From Candidatus Burkholderia humilis (GTDB taxonomy: Bacteria > Pseudomonadota > Gammaproteobacteria > Burkholderiales > Burkholderiaceae), in assembly GCA_001184405.1 (NCBI GenBank), contig LFMX01000050.1, positions 1-33,955 of the forward strand: 33,955 nucleotides of DNA, given 5' to 3'. The notes under the pieces were generated by a model. That model was given only the letters and a program-made list of their open reading frames with translations. It was not told where the DNA came from and ran no database searches. Of the stretch, positions 1 through 11,855 are shown in pieces (position 1 is the first letter of the stretch; the number at the start of each line of letters is the position of its first letter). The position numbers and the translations under genes are program-made.

Positions 1-1
1 G

Positions 2-1231
2 GCGTTCGAGCGTCACGACGGCGAAATCGCGCAATTGCAGACGCGTTTCGAAGATAACCAGCTTGCGTTCGAATCACTCGATGAACAACTGACCGCGGCG
101 CGCCACGAACTGCGCGAACTCGAACGCGCCGCCAGCGATGCGAACTTCGCCGCGCGTGGCCTCACCGCGAAGATCGAAGAGTACGAGCGCAATATCGATA
201 CGGCGCACGAGCAGAGCGAACGCATCGCGGGCGCGCTGGAAGATGCGCGCGCGGAGCTCGAAGGCATCAACGAGCAGACGGCGCATACGGGCTTGCAGGA
301 CGCGCTCGAACTGCGTGCGGCGCGCGAGGAGACGCTGCATGCGGCGCGCGTCGAACTGGACGATCTGACCACGCGTCTGCGTCAAAGCGACGAGCAGCGG
401 CTGATGGTCGAACGCTCGTTGCAGCCGCTGCGCGACAAGATCAACGAATTGCAGTTGAAGGAACAGGCCGCGCGTATCAGCGGCGAACAGTTCGTCGAAC
501 AGTTGCAGACAGCGGGCGTCGATGAAGCCGAATTGCAGGCGAAGCTCACGCCGGACATGAAGCCATCGTATCTGCAAGGCGAAGTTACGCGCCTGAACAA
601 CGCAATCAACGCGCTCGGTCCGGTCAACATGGCCGCGCTCGAAGAACTCGTGGCGGCGACCGAACGCAAGCATTTCCTCGATGCCCAATCCGCCGATCTG
701 AACGACGCCATCACCACGCTGGAAGACGCGATCTCGAAGATCGATCAGGAAACGCGAGCGCTCCTGCAAGGCACGTTCGACGAGGTGAACCGTCACTTCG
801 GCGAACTTTTCCCGCGTCTTTTCGGCGGCGGTCAGGCGAAGCTCATCATGACCGGCGACGAAATTCTCGATGCCGGCGTGCAGGTCATGGCGCAGCCGCC
901 CGGCAAGAAGAATTCGACCATTCATCTGCTGTCCGGCGGCGAAAAGGCGCTGACCGCGACCGCGCTCGTGTTCGCGATGTTCCAGTTGAATCCGGCGCCG
1001 TTCTGTCTGCTGGACGAAGTGGATGCGCCGCTCGATGACGCCAACACGGAACGCTTTGCCAACCTCGTGCGCGCGATGTCGGCAAAGACACAGTTCCTGT
1101 TCATCTCGCACAACAAGATCGCGATGGAAATGGCGCAGCAACTCATCGGCGTGACGATGCAGGAGCAAGGCGTGTCGCGCATCGTCGCGGTGGATATGGA
1201 AGCGGCGGCGGGCTTTGCGCAGAATGGCTGA
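2..1231 (+). CDS. smc: Chromosome segregation protein SMC, C-terminal part (5' end outside window)
   Basis: The reading frame is open from base 2 to the TGA at 1229-1231 (409 residues), so the start lies upstream of the window. The first about 240 residues are rich in Glu, Arg, Ala and Leu with heptad-like spacing, typical of the returning SMC coiled-coil arm. The C-terminal ATPase head follows: an FGGGQAKL segment near 823-843, the ABC signature LSGGEKALTATALVF near 931-975, and Walker B with D-loop, FCLLDEVDAPLDDAN, near 1000-1044. SMC compacts and segregates the chromosome as a dimer with ScpA and ScpB; the signature and Walker B lobe seen here completes the ATP site with the N-terminal Walker A lobe, which is not in the window. 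No break is visible. zipA starts 138 bases downstream. Confidence 0.97.
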   Translation, partial: AFERHDGEIAQLQTRFEDNQLAFESLDEQLTAARHELRELERAASDANFAARGLTAKIEEYERNIDTAHEQSERIAGALEDARAELEGINEQTAHTGLQDALELRAAREETLHAARVELDDLTTRLRQSDEQRLMVERSLQPLRDKINELQLKEQAARISGEQFVEQLQTAGVDEAELQAKLTPDMKPSYLQGEVTRLNNAINALGPVNMAALEELVAATERKHFLDAQSADLNDAITTLEDAISKIDQETRALLQGTFDEVNRHFGELFPRLFGGGQAKLIMTGDEILDAGVQVMAQPPGKKNSTIHLLSGGEKALTATALVFAMFQLNPAPFCLLDEVDAPLDDANTERFANLVRAMSAKTQFLFISHNKIAMEMAQQLIGVTMQEQGVSRIVAVDMEAAAGFAQNG

Positions 1232-1369
1232 CGCAGGCGAGTTGAAGTAAGAAGGGCAGTGCAGGCGCGGAGTGGCGCGCATCGGCCAGGCGGCGGCATC
1301 GCAGGAAGCGAAGCCGGAATGCGACGATGCGCGCGGCGCCTCTCAACCCAAAAGAACGATGGAGCGTGC

Positions 1370-2620
1370 ATGGACGAGTTGACACTCGGTTTGATCGGAG
1401 CAGGAGCCGTGGTGGTCAGCGGCGTGGTGGTGTACAACGCGTGGCAGAGCGCGAAGGTGCGTCGCAAGATGCCGCGCCCGATGCCGGATAACGCCGCCGA
1501 TGCGCTCGCACGTCAGGACAACGACGACGAACAGCAGCCGTTCATCGAGCCGGTGCGTCAGCCGCGTCCGGCTGGCGGCGGCGAAGAAGAGCAGGAATCG
1601 CGTGAATCGCGCGTGGAGCCGAGCTTCGGCGCGGCGAGTGCATCGGCGATCGTGCCGCCGGTCGCGCCCGCGGACACCGCGCTCGATATTCAGGCCGAAG
1701 CGATATCCGCGAACGGCGTGGAAGCAGAACCCGAACGCACCGATGACGAAGAACGCAGCGAGCCGGTCATGCCCGCCGCGACGACCATTTCCTCCGCGCC
1801 GCCCGCTGCGGTGGATCGGCGTATCGACTGTGTGGTGCCAATTCGCCTCGGCGCGCCGGTGCCGGGCGATCGCGTGATTCCGCTCGCGCAAAAGCTGCGT
1901 CGCGCGGGCACGAAGCCGGTGACGATCGAAGGCAAGCCCGAAGGCGACAGCGCGTGGGAATTGCTCAAAAGCGGCGTGCGCTATGAAGAACTGCGCGCGG
2001 CCGCGCAACTGGCCAATCGCAGCGGCCCGCTGAACGAACTGGAGTTTTCGGAGTTCGTGACGGGCGTTCAGCGTCTGGCCGATGCCATCGACGGTCTGCC
2101 CGAATTCCCCGACATGATGGAAACGGTCGGCATGGCGCGCGAACTCGATGGTTTTGCCGCGCAATGCGACGCGCAATTGTCGATCAACATTCTGTCCGAC
2201 GGCGCGCCGTGGTCGGCGAATTACGTGCAGGCGGTGGCATCGCAGGATGGCTTGCTGCTCTCGCGTAACGGCACGCGTTTCGTCAAGCTCGACGCGAAGC
2301 AGAATCGCGTGTTCATGCTCCAGTTCGGCGATACCAATTTTCTGCGCGACGACCTGACGTACAAGGGCGGCCAGATGATCACGCTGGTGCTCGACGTACC
2401 CGTCGCCGACGAAGACATTCTGCCGTTCCGCCTCATGTGCGATTATGCGAAGTCGTTGTCCGATCGGATAGGCGCGCGCGTCGTCGACGATCAGCGCCGT
2501 CCGCTGCCGGAATCCGCGCTGCTCGCCATCGAGAAACAGTTGATGACGCTTTACGCGAAACTGGAACAGGCGGGCATGCCGGCCGGATCGCCCGCGACGC
2601 GCCGGCTTTTCAGCCAGTAA
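1370..2620 (+). CDS. zipA: Cell division protein ZipA
   Basis: 416 residues. The ATG at 1370 is chosen because GGAG at 1361-1364 sits at good spacing and the product then opens with MDELTLGLIGAGAVVV, a short N-terminus running straight into one membrane helix (about residues 5-24), as in ZipA. A long acidic, Pro/Ala-rich linker (about 45-190) follows, then the globular C-terminal FtsZ-binding domain (about 260-400, from FAAQCDAQLSINIL onward). ZipA tethers the FtsZ ring to the inner membrane early in division. The smc-zipA-ligA order is common in Burkholderiaceae. A longer frame opens upstream at 1259, but it has no ribosome site and would bury the membrane anchor. The gene ends just before an intrinsic terminator. 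Confidence 0.93.
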   Translation: MDELTLGLIGAGAVVVSGVVVYNAWQSAKVRRKMPRPMPDNAADALARQDNDDEQQPFIEPVRQPRPAGGGEEEQESRESRVEPSFGAASASAIVPPVAPADTALDIQAEAISANGVEAEPERTDDEERSEPVMPAATTISSAPPAAVDRRIDCVVPIRLGAPVPGDRVIPLAQKLRRAGTKPVTIEGKPEGDSAWELLKSGVRYEELRAAAQLANRSGPLNELEFSEFVTGVQRLADAIDGLPEFPDMMETVGMARELDGFAAQCDAQLSINILSDGAPWSANYVQAVASQDGLLLSRNGTRFVKLDAKQNRVFMLQFGDTNFLRDDLTYKGGQMITLVLDVPVADEDILPFRLMCDYAKSLSDRIGARVVDDQRRPLPESALLAIEKQLMTLYAKLEQAGMPAGSPATRRLFSQ

Positions 2621-2658
2621 GCATCGCGCGGCGGCATCGCGTTGCTGGATTGAAGATT

Positions 2659-2682
2659 GCGCCCCGTTCGGGGCGCTTTTTT
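2659..2682 (+). terminator. Intrinsic terminator after zipA
   Basis: Arms GCGCCCC (2659-2665) and GGGGCGC (2670-2676) form a perfect 7-bp GC stem with a GTTC loop, followed by six T (2677-2682). It lies 39 bases after the zipA stop and before ligA, so ligA probably has its own promoter in 2683-2805. Confidence 0.88.
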
Positions 2683-2757
2683 GTTCCGTCTGCGCTCGCG
2701 TGCCTAGGCCGTTCGGCCGACGCCACGATTTACCGATCTTCTGAGACAATCGAATGA

Positions 2758-5414
<2,657 letters not shown>

Positions 5415-5424
5415 TCTCATCGCG

Positions 5425-5473
5425 CGTAACAGGAAAAAAGCCGCTCTGACCGAGCGGCTTTTTTCCTGTTACG
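5425..5473. terminator. Perfect 22-bp inverted repeat, two-way terminator
   Basis: The left arm 5425-5446 and right arm 5452-5473 are exact reverse complements over 22 bases, with a 5-base loop TGACC (5447-5451). Inside the arms, a GC core (GCCGCTC/GAGCGGC) is flanked by A6 on the left and T6 on the right, so the hairpin has a U-tract in both directions. It closes def from the left and the small minus-strand gene from the right. The TAA stop of that minus gene (5469-5471) lies within the right arm. Confidence 0.9.
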
Positions 5474-5705
5474 TGAATGTCTTGGGATTCCCGCTGATGT
5501 CCGGCTGACGGAACAGCGCGACGTGTTCGGGATTTGTCGACGCCTGCAATCGTCCGTTCGGCAGCCGCGCGATAACCATTTCACCGATGCCCGGACTCAT
5601 CACGACCACTTCGTCGCGCAACGCGAGCAGCGCTTCGAGCCGTCGTCGGCCGCTGACGATTTCGAGACCGGTGCCAGTCTCACGCACGATGATTTCAACT
5701 GACAT
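5469..5705 (-). CDS. Small hypothetical protein with a ParB-like GxRR segment
   Basis: 78 residues, no recognised family. The ATG at 5705 is chosen because AGGAG stands 8 bases upstream on the minus strand (read from about 5712-5718); the open frame extends back to 5825, but that part looks non-coding and has no ribosome site. The N-terminal half, MSVEIIVRETGTGLEIVSG followed by RRRLEALLALRDEVVVM, resembles the strand-GxRR-helix segment of ParB/sulfiredoxin-fold domains (where GERR or GHRR is usual), but it is far too short for a full ParB domain. The rest (residues 40-78) has no recognisable motif. No signal peptide or membrane segment. It is convergent with def, sharing the terminator. Its stop codon lies inside the terminator arm. 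Real gene likely from ribosome site and codon bias; function unknown. Confidence 0.6.
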   Translation of the reverse strand: MSVEIIVRETGTGLEIVSGRRRLEALLALRDEVVVMSPGIGEMVIARLPNGRLQASTNPEHVALFRQPDISGNPKTFT

Positions 5706-5832
5706 GGCGATTCTCCTGATGCCGTTCGATGCCTGGCCGTTCGTTCGTGCCGCATTCTTTACGATTCGCGCGCACATCTGACTAACGGTTCGATGGCTCA
5801 TTTTCTTTAGCCAAAAAATGGCCAAAATAAAT

Positions 5833-5858
5833 GGCGCGATCAGAACGGCGATCGCGCC
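5833..5858 (-). terminator. Candidate terminator after the pseudouridine synthase gene
   Basis: Arms GGCGCGATC (5833-5841) and GATCGCGCC (5850-5858) form a perfect 9-bp stem with an 8-base loop. Read on the minus strand the hairpin lies 44 bases past the stop of the 5903-7267 gene and is followed by ATTTATTTTGGCCATTTTTT, a broken U-rich stretch. Moderate support because the U-tract is interrupted. Confidence 0.5.
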
Positions 5859-5902
5859 GGATTTTCAGCGGAAGCGTCGCATCGGCGCGACGCGATGGGC
5901 AC

Positions 5903-7267
5903 TCAGAACATCTCGTCCGGATCCAGATAGCGCCACTGGCCTTGCGGCAGCGCGTCGAGCACGACGTGTCCCATGCGAATTCGTTTCAGGCCAACGACTT
6001 CCAGCCCGACCAGTTCGCACATGCGTCGAATTTGACGTTTCTTGCCTTCGCGCAGCACGAAGCGTAGTTGCTCGGCGTTTTGCCAGCTGACTTGCGCGGT
6101 TTTGAGCGGCACGCCGTCGAGTTCGAGACCGCGACGTAGCAGCGCGAGCTTTTCGGCGGGAAAATGCTTGTCGACATCGACGGTATGTTCGCCGAGCTTC
6201 ACGCGCACGAGGTACTCCTTGTCGACTTCCGAGTGTCCGCCGATCAGTTGCTTGGCGATCCGGCCGTCCTGCGTCAGCACGAGCAGACCGGTGGAATCGA
6301 TGTCCAGGCGTCCAGCGTGCGCGAGCGTGCGCAGATGGTTCGGCTGGAAGCGGATGCCCGTGCGGTCTTCTTCCCAGCGATTGGCCGGGTTAATCAGCGT
6401 GACGGCCGGCTCGTAGCCGTCTTCCGCCTGTCCCGACACGTAGCCGACCGGCTTGTGCAGGAGGATCGTGACCTGTTGCGACTGCGCGGAGCGCGCGGCG
6501 GGCAGGATGTCGATGTCCGCTTTCGGATCGATGCGCGTGCCGAGCGTATCGACCACTTCGCCATTGACCAGCACCCAGCCTTTTTCGATCCATTCATCGG
6601 TTTCGCGACGCGAGCAAAGGCCGAGTTCGGACATTACTTTCGAGAGGCGTACGAGGCCGTCTTTGTGGTGATGTGGTTTGTGGGCGGATTCGGTGTGGGC
6701 CGGGCGTTTAGTTTCGGATGGGCGCGGGGCGTGGTCGTCACGCGCAGTCGTGCGCTTTTCGAAGGTTTTTCGATCGGTGCGTTCGTTGGAGGACGCGCGT
6801 GCATCGTCGGCGCGCGGCTTGAACGGACGGCGTTCGCCGCCACGCTCGTCACGTTCGCCAAAACCGCCGCGCGATTCTTTACCACACGGTTTAAACGTAC
6901 GCCGCTCGCCACCGCGATCGCCGAATGCACCGCGCGTATCATCGCCACGCGGTTTGAACAGGCGACGTTCATCACCCTCACCACGCGGCGAAGACGATCG
7001 ACGCTCGAATCCACCGCGATCGCCAAACCCGCCGCGCGATTCCTCACGCGGCTTAAAAGAACGCCGCTCACCATCGCCCGCACGCGATTGCTCATCGCGC
7101 GACTTGAACCCCGAAGGCGAGCCCGTACCCGGCCGCTTCCCCGCATCGGCCGCACGCTCGCGCACTTGCGGTCGCACCGGCTTACGTCCGGTAGAAGTGC
7201 CGGAACGGACCGGCGAGCGCGTCTCGGAAGTCGGACGCGGATGTTTGGCTGTCAGTTTGACGCGCAT
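5903..7267 (-). CDS. RsuA/RluB/RluF-family 23S rRNA pseudouridine synthase with long disordered N-terminus
   Basis: 454 residues, much longer than the about 240-300 of the catalytic core. Residues 1-200 are Arg/Gly/Pro-rich low complexity, including tandem RRxFKPR...RGGFGDRGG units (67-155). An S4 RNA-binding domain follows (about 204-252, RLSKVMSELGLCSRRETDEW), then the catalytic domain with the GRLDIDSTGL motif, Asp322 being the expected nucleophile, and the C-terminal GKKRQIRRMCELVGLEV segment. The endings KEYLV and LPQGQWRYLDPDE look more like RluF than RluB, so the exact target uridine is not assigned. The start at 7267 lies 6 bases after the glnD stop, with GAGA overlapping that stop as a weak ribosome site, implying co-transcription with glnD. 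The N-terminal extension is common in beta- and gammaproteobacterial members but varies in length. Confidence 0.9.
   Translation of the reverse strand: MRVKLTAKHPRPTSETRSPVRSGTSTGRKPVRPQVRERAADAGKRPGTGSPSGFKSRDEQSRAGDGERRSFKPREESRGGFGDRGGFERRSSSPRGEGDERRLFKPRGDDTRGAFGDRGGERRTFKPCGKESRGGFGERDERGGERRPFKPRADDARASSNERTDRKTFEKRTTARDDHAPRPSETKRPAHTESAHKPHHHKDGLVRLSKVMSELGLCSRRETDEWIEKGWVLVNGEVVDTLGTRIDPKADIDILPAARSAQSQQVTILLHKPVGYVSGQAEDGYEPAVTLINPANRWEEDRTGIRFQPNHLRTLAHAGRLDIDSTGLLVLTQDGRIAKQLIGGHSEVDKEYLVRVKLGEHTVDVDKHFPAEKLALLRRGLELDGVPLKTAQVSWQNAEQLRFVLREGKKRQIRRMCELVGLEVVGLKRIRMGHVVLDALPQGQWRYLDPDEMF
6803..7069 (-). repeat. Tandem Arg/Gly-rich coding repeats in the pseudouridine synthase
   Basis: Residues 67-155 of the encoded protein hold units starting ERR(S/L/T/P)FKP at residues 67, 100, 121 and 145, with a degenerate unit at 88. 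Spacing is 21-24 residues (63-72 bases), and units end in RGGFGDRGG or similar. The DNA repeats are imperfect but obvious. Confidence 0.8.
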
Positions 7268-7273
7268 AAAGTC

Positions 7274-9853
7274 TCAAGCTGCGATCGCGCGCAGCAGTTC
7301 GGTTTCGACCTGGATCTGGGTGCGGTTGGACGACAAACTTCTGCCATCGAGCAGAAACACGTCCTCGACGCGTTCGCCGAGCGTGTTGATGCGCGCCGCC
7401 TGCACCCCGATCCGGTGTTGCGCGAGCACGCGCGCGATCGAATAAAGAAGGCCCTGCCGGTCGTTCGCGGACACGGACAGGATGTAGTACTGGCCACGCT
7501 CGTCAGGACGCAAGTCCATACGCGGCGTGACCGGGAACGTGCGCACGAGGCGCGACACGCGGCCCTTCGACGGCTCCGGCAAAATGCCGTCCTCCGTCAG
7601 CAGCGCGGCCAGCTGCTGTTCGACGAGATTGGCGATATCGCGATAACTCCCGTCGTGATCCGGATGCGACACGAGGAAGTTGTCGAGCGCGTAGCCATGA
7701 CGCGTCGTGGTCACGCGTGCATCGAGCACGGAAAGACCGTTTTTATCGAAATACGCGCAGATACCGGCGAACAGATCGGGCCGGCCCTTCACATACACCA
7801 GTACCTGCAACGCCGCGCCGATCGGCGAGGGCCGCGCGTGCACGATCGGCTCCTCGCTCTCCACATGCCGATATAACACGCGCGTCTGCCACGCAATATC
7901 GGCGGGATCGTGACGCAGAAAATAACCGACATCGAGCTGATCCCACAAGCGCTTTTGTGCGCCTTCGGGCACCGTTTCGAGCCGCAGCAGCGCAAGCGCC
8001 GCTTCCTGACGCGACTTCAGTTCCGATGTCGTGTCCGGTTGTGCGCCGCCGAGCACATTGAGCGTCGCGCGAAAGAGGTCTTCCAGCAGTTTGCCTTTCC
8101 AGTTGTTCCAGACTTTCGGGCTTGTGCCGCGAATATCCGCGACCGTCAGCAGATACAGCGCGGTCAGACGCTGCTCGGTCTTCACGACGGACGCAAATTG
8201 CTTGATGACATCGAGATCGCTCGTGTCCTGCTTTTGCGCGACGTGCGACATCGTCAAATGCTGCTGCACCAGCCACACGACCAGTTCGCTATCTCCCGCG
8301 CCGATGTCATGTTCGCGGCAGAAGCGCCGCGCGTCGGCCATGCCGAGCATCGAGTGATCGCCGCCGCGTCCTTTGGCGATATCGTGAAACAGCGCGGCCA
8401 CGTAAAGCACCCAGGGCCGCTCGAAGTTGCCGATCAACTGGCTGCAGAACGGATACTCATGCGCGTACTCGGCAATGGCGAAGCGCCGCAGATTGCGCAG
8501 CACCATCAGGATGTGCTGATCGACCGTGTAGACGTGGTACAGATCGTGCTGCATCTGTCCGACGATGCGCCGGAAATTCAGCAGATAGCGCCCGAGCACG
8601 CTTGTCTGGTTCATCAAACGGAACGCGTGCGTGATGCCTTCGGGCTGCTTCAGAATTTCCATGAAGAGCCGGCGGTTTTCCGGATCGCGCCGCCAGTGGC
8701 GATCCATCAGATCGCGCGCGTTGTAGATCGCGCGCAGCGTACGCGCCGAAAATCCCTTGATGCCGCGCGTCTGCTCGTACAGCAAAAACGCTTCGAGGAT
8801 GGCGTGCGGTTCGCGCTCGAACACATCGTCATGCGCGATTTCCAGCATGCCTTGCTTCTCGACAAAGCGTCCGTTGATGACACGCGTGATGTCGCTCGTC
8901 GACGGAAAAAGCTGCGCTTCGACGTTCTGGATCAGAATGGTCGCGAGTTGTGTGACGGCTTTCGCGGCCCAGTAATAGCGGCGCATAAGCTGCTCGCTCG
9001 CTCGCTTGGCAGCGGTCGCTTCGAAGCCGAAGCTTTCCGCGACCGGCGTCTGCATATCGAAAACGAGAATGTCCTGCCGGCGCTTCGCGATCACGTGGAG
9101 CCGCGCGCGCAGCGCCTTTAGAAAGCCTTCGTTGCGGCGCAGTTCGCGCGCTTCACGCTCGGTGATGAGGCCACGCGCATCGAGTTCGCGCCAGCTGCTG
9201 CCGAAACCCGCCGCGCGCGAAATCCACAGAATGAGTTGCAGATCGCGCAACCCGCCAGGACTTTCCTTGACGTTCGGCTCGAGGCTGTACGGCGTGTCCT
9301 GAAACTTCGCGTGCCGCTGACGCATTTCCAGCACTTTCGCCTGGAAAAACGCGCGCGGATCGAGCGTCTCGCGGTAGCGCGCGGAAAATCGCTCGAAGAC
9401 GCGCGTATCGCCGTAAATGCGCCGCGATTCGAGCAGCGATGTCTGCACGGTGATGTCGTTGCTCGCCTCGCCGATGCACTGCTCGACCGAACGCACGCTG
9501 CTGCCGATATCGAACCCGAGATCCCATCCTATGCCGATAAAGCGCTCGATGCGCCCGTTCAAGTCGGCGTCGTCGCCGGCGGGATCCGGCAGCAGCACGA
9601 GAATATCGACATCGGAAAAGGGCGCAAGCTCGCCGCGTCCGTATCCGCCGACCGCCACGAGCGCGGAATCGGCGGGCATGTCGCACGCGGCCCATGCGCC
9701 CTTCAAGGCGTCGTCGGTGGCGCGGGCGAGCGCGTGCATTAGCGGCTCGACGTTCGGTGTCGTCTGAAACCGGTTGATGAGCGCCGGCTTCGCAGCCTTC
9801 AGGGCGGCGCGCAGCGTTTCACAGGGCGTGGCGACGGCGGCGGTGACGCTCAT
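7274..9853 (-). CDS. glnD: Bifunctional PII uridylyltransferase/uridylyl-removing enzyme GlnD
   Basis: 859 residues. GlnD senses glutamine and adds or removes UMP on PII proteins, setting nitrogen control. The nucleotidyltransferase domain carries GGYGRGEL (69-76) and the SDVD metal site (Asp81, Asp83). A GlnD-type linker follows, then the HD phosphohydrolase domain with [14 protein letters not shown] (His490, Asp491). Two C-terminal ACT domains bind glutamine: about 682-760 ([15 protein letters not shown]) and about 789-859 ([15 protein letters not shown]). Length and order match the family. The ATG at 9853 has no clear ribosome site, but the N-terminus aligns with remembered Burkholderia GlnD. 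It lies 61 bases after map and 6 bases before the pseudouridine synthase gene, so map-glnD-synthase looks like one minus-strand operon. Confidence 0.96.
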   Translation of the reverse strand: MSVTAAVATPCETLRAALKAAKPALINRFQTTPNVEPLMHALARATDDALKGAWAACDMPADSALVAVGGYGRGELAPFSDVDILVLLPDPAGDDADLNGRIERFIGIGWDLGFDIGSSVRSVEQCIGEASNDITVQTSLLESRRIYGDTRVFERFSARYRETLDPRAFFQAKVLEMRQRHAKFQDTPYSLEPNVKESPGGLRDLQLILWISRAAGFGSSWRELDARGLITEREARELRRNEGFLKALRARLHVIAKRRQDILVFDMQTPVAESFGFEATAAKRASEQLMRRYYWAAKAVTQLATILIQNVEAQLFPSTSDITRVINGRFVEKQGMLEIAHDDVFEREPHAILEAFLLYEQTRGIKGFSARTLRAIYNARDLMDRHWRRDPENRRLFMEILKQPEGITHAFRLMNQTSVLGRYLLNFRRIVGQMQHDLYHVYTVDQHILMVLRNLRRFAIAEYAHEYPFCSQLIGNFERPWVLYVAALFHDIAKGRGGDHSMLGMADARRFCREHDIGAGDSELVVWLVQQHLTMSHVAQKQDTSDLDVIKQFASVVKTEQRLTALYLLTVADIRGTSPKVWNNWKGKLLEDLFRATLNVLGGAQPDTTSELKSRQEAALALLRLETVPEGAQKRLWDQLDVGYFLRHDPADIAWQTRVLYRHVESEEPIVHARPSPIGAALQVLVYVKGRPDLFAGICAYFDKNGLSVLDARVTTTRHGYALDNFLVSHPDHDGSYRDIANLVEQQLAALLTEDGILPEPSKGRVSRLVRTFPVTPRMDLRPDERGQYYILSVSANDRQGLLYSIARVLAQHRIGVQAARINTLGERVEDVFLLDGRSLSSNRTQIQVETELLRAIAA

Positions 9854-9914
9854 GGATAGTCTGGAAGGAGAGAGGTGCGCCCGCCGTGCAGCGGGCGAAA
9901 CGGAAAACGTGAAA

Positions 9915-10724
9915 TCAGGCCGTGGCCGCGATCAGTTGCGACGGCGCCTGCGTGCCCGCCGAGACGGTCAGCACTTCATAGCCGGTCGGCGTGACAAGCA
10001 CGGTGTGCTCCCATTGCGCCGACAGACTGCGGTCGCGCGTCTTGACGGTCCACTGGTCCGGCATCGTGCGGGTTTCGCGGCGGCCGGCATTGATCATCGG
10101 CTCGACGGTGAAGATCATGCCCGCCTGCAATTCCATGCCGGTACCCGCGCGCCCGTAATGCAGCACTTGCGGCTCTTCATGAAAAACCTGTCCGATGCCG
10201 TGTCCGCAATACTCGCGCACGACGCTGTAACCTTGCGCCTCGGCATGCTTCTGAATGGCCGCGCCGATATCGCCGAGATGCGCGCCCGGACGCACCAGAT
10301 CGATGCCGAGCCACATGCAGTCGAACGTCGTCTGCACGAGGCGCTTGGCCAGAATCGACCCTTCACCGACGATAAACATGCGGCTCGTATCGCCGAAATA
10401 GCCATTCTTGATTACGGTGATGTCGATATTCAGCGCGTCGCCGTTCTTCAACACTTTTTCCCCGGGAATGCCGTGGCAGATCACGTCGTTGACGGAGATG
10501 CAGGTAGCTTTCGGATAGGGCGGATAGCCGGGCGGCTGATAATTGAGCGGTGCGGGAACGGTGCCTTGTTCCTTCACCATGAATTCGTGACACAGACGAT
10601 CGAGTTCCTCGGTCGTCACGCCGGACGAGATATGCGGTGTGATGAAATCGAGAACTTCGCTGGCGAGCCGGCAGGCGATGCGCATCTGCGCGATATCGTG
10701 ATCGTTTTTCAGCGTAATTGACAT
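9915..10724 (-). CDS. map: Methionine aminopeptidase, type I
   Basis: 269 residues. Cleaves the initiator methionine after deformylation. The five metal ligands of the pita-bread fold are all seen: Asp101 and Asp112 ([16 protein letters not shown]), His175 (CGHGIG), Glu208 (FTVEPMI) and Glu239 (QWEHT), plus substrate-pocket His84. No N-terminal zinc-finger extension. A Pro-rich segment [15 protein letters not shown] (61-75) is normal for the family. The gene is divergent from rpsB, as in many proteobacteria, and is followed by glnD. Confidence 0.96.
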   Translation of the reverse strand: MSITLKNDHDIAQMRIACRLASEVLDFITPHISSGVTTEELDRLCHEFMVKEQGTVPAPLNYQPPGYPPYPKATCISVNDVICHGIPGEKVLKNGDALNIDITVIKNGYFGDTSRMFIVGEGSILAKRLVQTTFDCMWLGIDLVRPGAHLGDIGAAIQKHAEAQGYSVVREYCGHGIGQVFHEEPQVLHYGRAGTGMELQAGMIFTVEPMINAGRRETRTMPDQWTVKTRDRSLSAQWEHTVLVTPTGYEVLTVSAGTQAPSQLIAATA

Positions 10725-10862
10725 GTTCTGGCTCGAAAATGCGGTAAGGCACGGATTGACGCGGTAATCCGGTATTATTGCACCATCATCTATAAGGGGC
10801 CGCAGCGTGATTCACGGCGCATCCGGCCAGTGCGGTCCTCGAACGCGGCTCTTTCGGTCGAC

Positions 10863-10892
10863 TTGAGCGGTGTAATCCTCGCATGCTATCCT
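10863..10892 (+). promoter_or_regulatory. Candidate sigma-70 promoter of rpsB
   Basis: TTGAGC (10863-10868), an 18-base spacer, then an extended -10, TG-C-TATCCT (10884-10892). Transcription would start near 10899 and give an rpsB leader of about 187 bases. An overlapping TTATAG at 10892-10897 could serve instead. Based on motif match only. Confidence 0.45.
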
Positions 10893-10930
10893 TATAGGTT
10901 AAGTCTTGATCCGAATTGAAGTCGGAGCAA

Positions 10931-10983
10931 GGCTTGGTAGAAAGCGGTAGGTCTCTACCGTTCAAGTCAAAGAAACTCAAGCC
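10931..10983 (+). promoter_or_regulatory. Possible structured leader of rpsB
   Basis: An inner hairpin, CGGTAG (10945-10950) with CTACCG (10955-10960), is closed by an outer pairing of GGCTTG (10931-10936) with CAAGCC (10978-10983). A second GGTAG at 10936-10940 could compete for CTACC. Ribosomal protein S2 is known to control its own messenger in enterobacteria; a similar role here is inference. Confidence 0.35.
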
Positions 10984-11085
10984 GGCAGCACCCAGGGTGT
11001 CTTGCGCATCGCATATAAAAAGCGAAAAGCGACGAAGCGCGGGATGCGGCAGCCGGTTTAAGACCCAACCCTCGCGGAGAAATTT

Positions 11086-11838
11086 ATGGCAGTCACGATG
11101 CGTCAAATGCTGGAAGTCGGTGTCCACTTCGGTCACCAAACGCGCTTCTGGAATCCCAAGATGGCCCCGTACATCTTCGGTCATCGCAACAAGATTCACA
11201 TCATCAACCTCGAAAAGACGCTGCCGCTCTACAACGACGCGCTGAAGTACGTGCGCCAGTTGGCAGCGAACCGCGGCACCATTCTTTTCGTGGGCACGAA
11301 GCGCCAGTTGCGTGACACCATCGCTCAAGAAGCAGCGCGCGCCGGCATGCCGTTCGTCAACGCACGCTGGCTCGGCGGCATGCTGACCAACTTCAAGACG
11401 CTGAAGGTTTCGATCAAGCGCCTGAAGGACATGGAAGCAGCCGTTGAATCGGGCGAAACCGAGCGCATGAGCAAGAAGGAAGCGCTCCTGTTCGAACGTG
11501 AAATCGCCAAGCTGCAAAAGTCGATCGGCGGCGTGAAGGACATGGGCGGCATTCCGGACGCGATCTTCGTGATCGACGTCGGCTACCACAAGATTGCTGT
11601 GACCGAAGCGAAGAAGCTCGGCATTCCGGTCATCGCCGTGGTCGACACGAACCACTCGCCGGAAGGCATCGACTATGTGATCCCGGGTAACGACGACGCA
11701 TCGAAGGCTGTGTCGCTGTACGCCCAGGGCGTTGCGGACGCAATCCTCGAAGGCCGCGCCAACGCGGTGAACAACGTTGTCCAGGCTGTGCGTAACGGCG
11801 AAGGCGACGAGTTCGTCGAGGTCAACGCAGAGGCGTAA
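11086..11838 (+). CDS. rpsB: 30S ribosomal protein S2
   Basis: 250 residues, full length. The N-terminus [21 protein letters not shown] and downstream [15 protein letters not shown] and [14 protein letters not shown] are characteristic of bacterial S2. The protein binds late to the 30S subunit and is needed for S1 attachment. The ribosome site GGAG at 11072-11075 lies 10 bases before the ATG. Codon use is strongly biased, as expected for a highly expressed gene. It starts the plus-strand translation and envelope block and is followed by tsf across a hairpin with a U-tract. Confidence 0.98.
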   Translation: MAVTMRQMLEVGVHFGHQTRFWNPKMAPYIFGHRNKIHIINLEKTLPLYNDALKYVRQLAANRGTILFVGTKRQLRDTIAQEAARAGMPFVNARWLGGMLTNFKTLKVSIKRLKDMEAAVESGETERMSKKEALLFEREIAKLQKSIGGVKDMGGIPDAIFVIDVGYHKIAVTEAKKLGIPVIAVVDTNHSPEGIDYVIPGNDDASKAVSLYAQGVADAILEGRANAVNNVVQAVRNGEGDEFVEVNAEA

Positions 11839-11855
11839 TCGAGCCTGTGGCCGAC

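Larger units (their letters stand above)
10725..11085. other. map/rpsB divergent intergenic region (361 bp)
   Basis: No gene seen. It holds the promoters of the map operon (minus) and of rpsB (plus). The right part carries a candidate extended -10 promoter (10863-10892) and a leader of about 185 bases with possible stem-loops between 10931 and 10983. It is AT-richer than the flanking genes. I saw no convincing -35/-10 pair for map. Confidence 0.7.

Noticed and set aside
1275..1334. 10-bp inverted repeat GCGCGCATCG/CGATGCGCGC between smc and zipA
   Set aside because: The arms are 40 bases apart, made of common GC words, and no U-tract or further symmetry supports a function.
10756..10778. TTGACG plus TATTAT in the map/rpsB gap as a promoter
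   Set aside because: The spacer is 11 bases, too short; the 10863-10892 pair is a better candidate.
10936..10993. TTCAAGTC near CTACCG looked like a tRNA T-arm
   Set aside because: No acceptor stem, D-arm or anticodon arm can be paired around it at tRNA distances.
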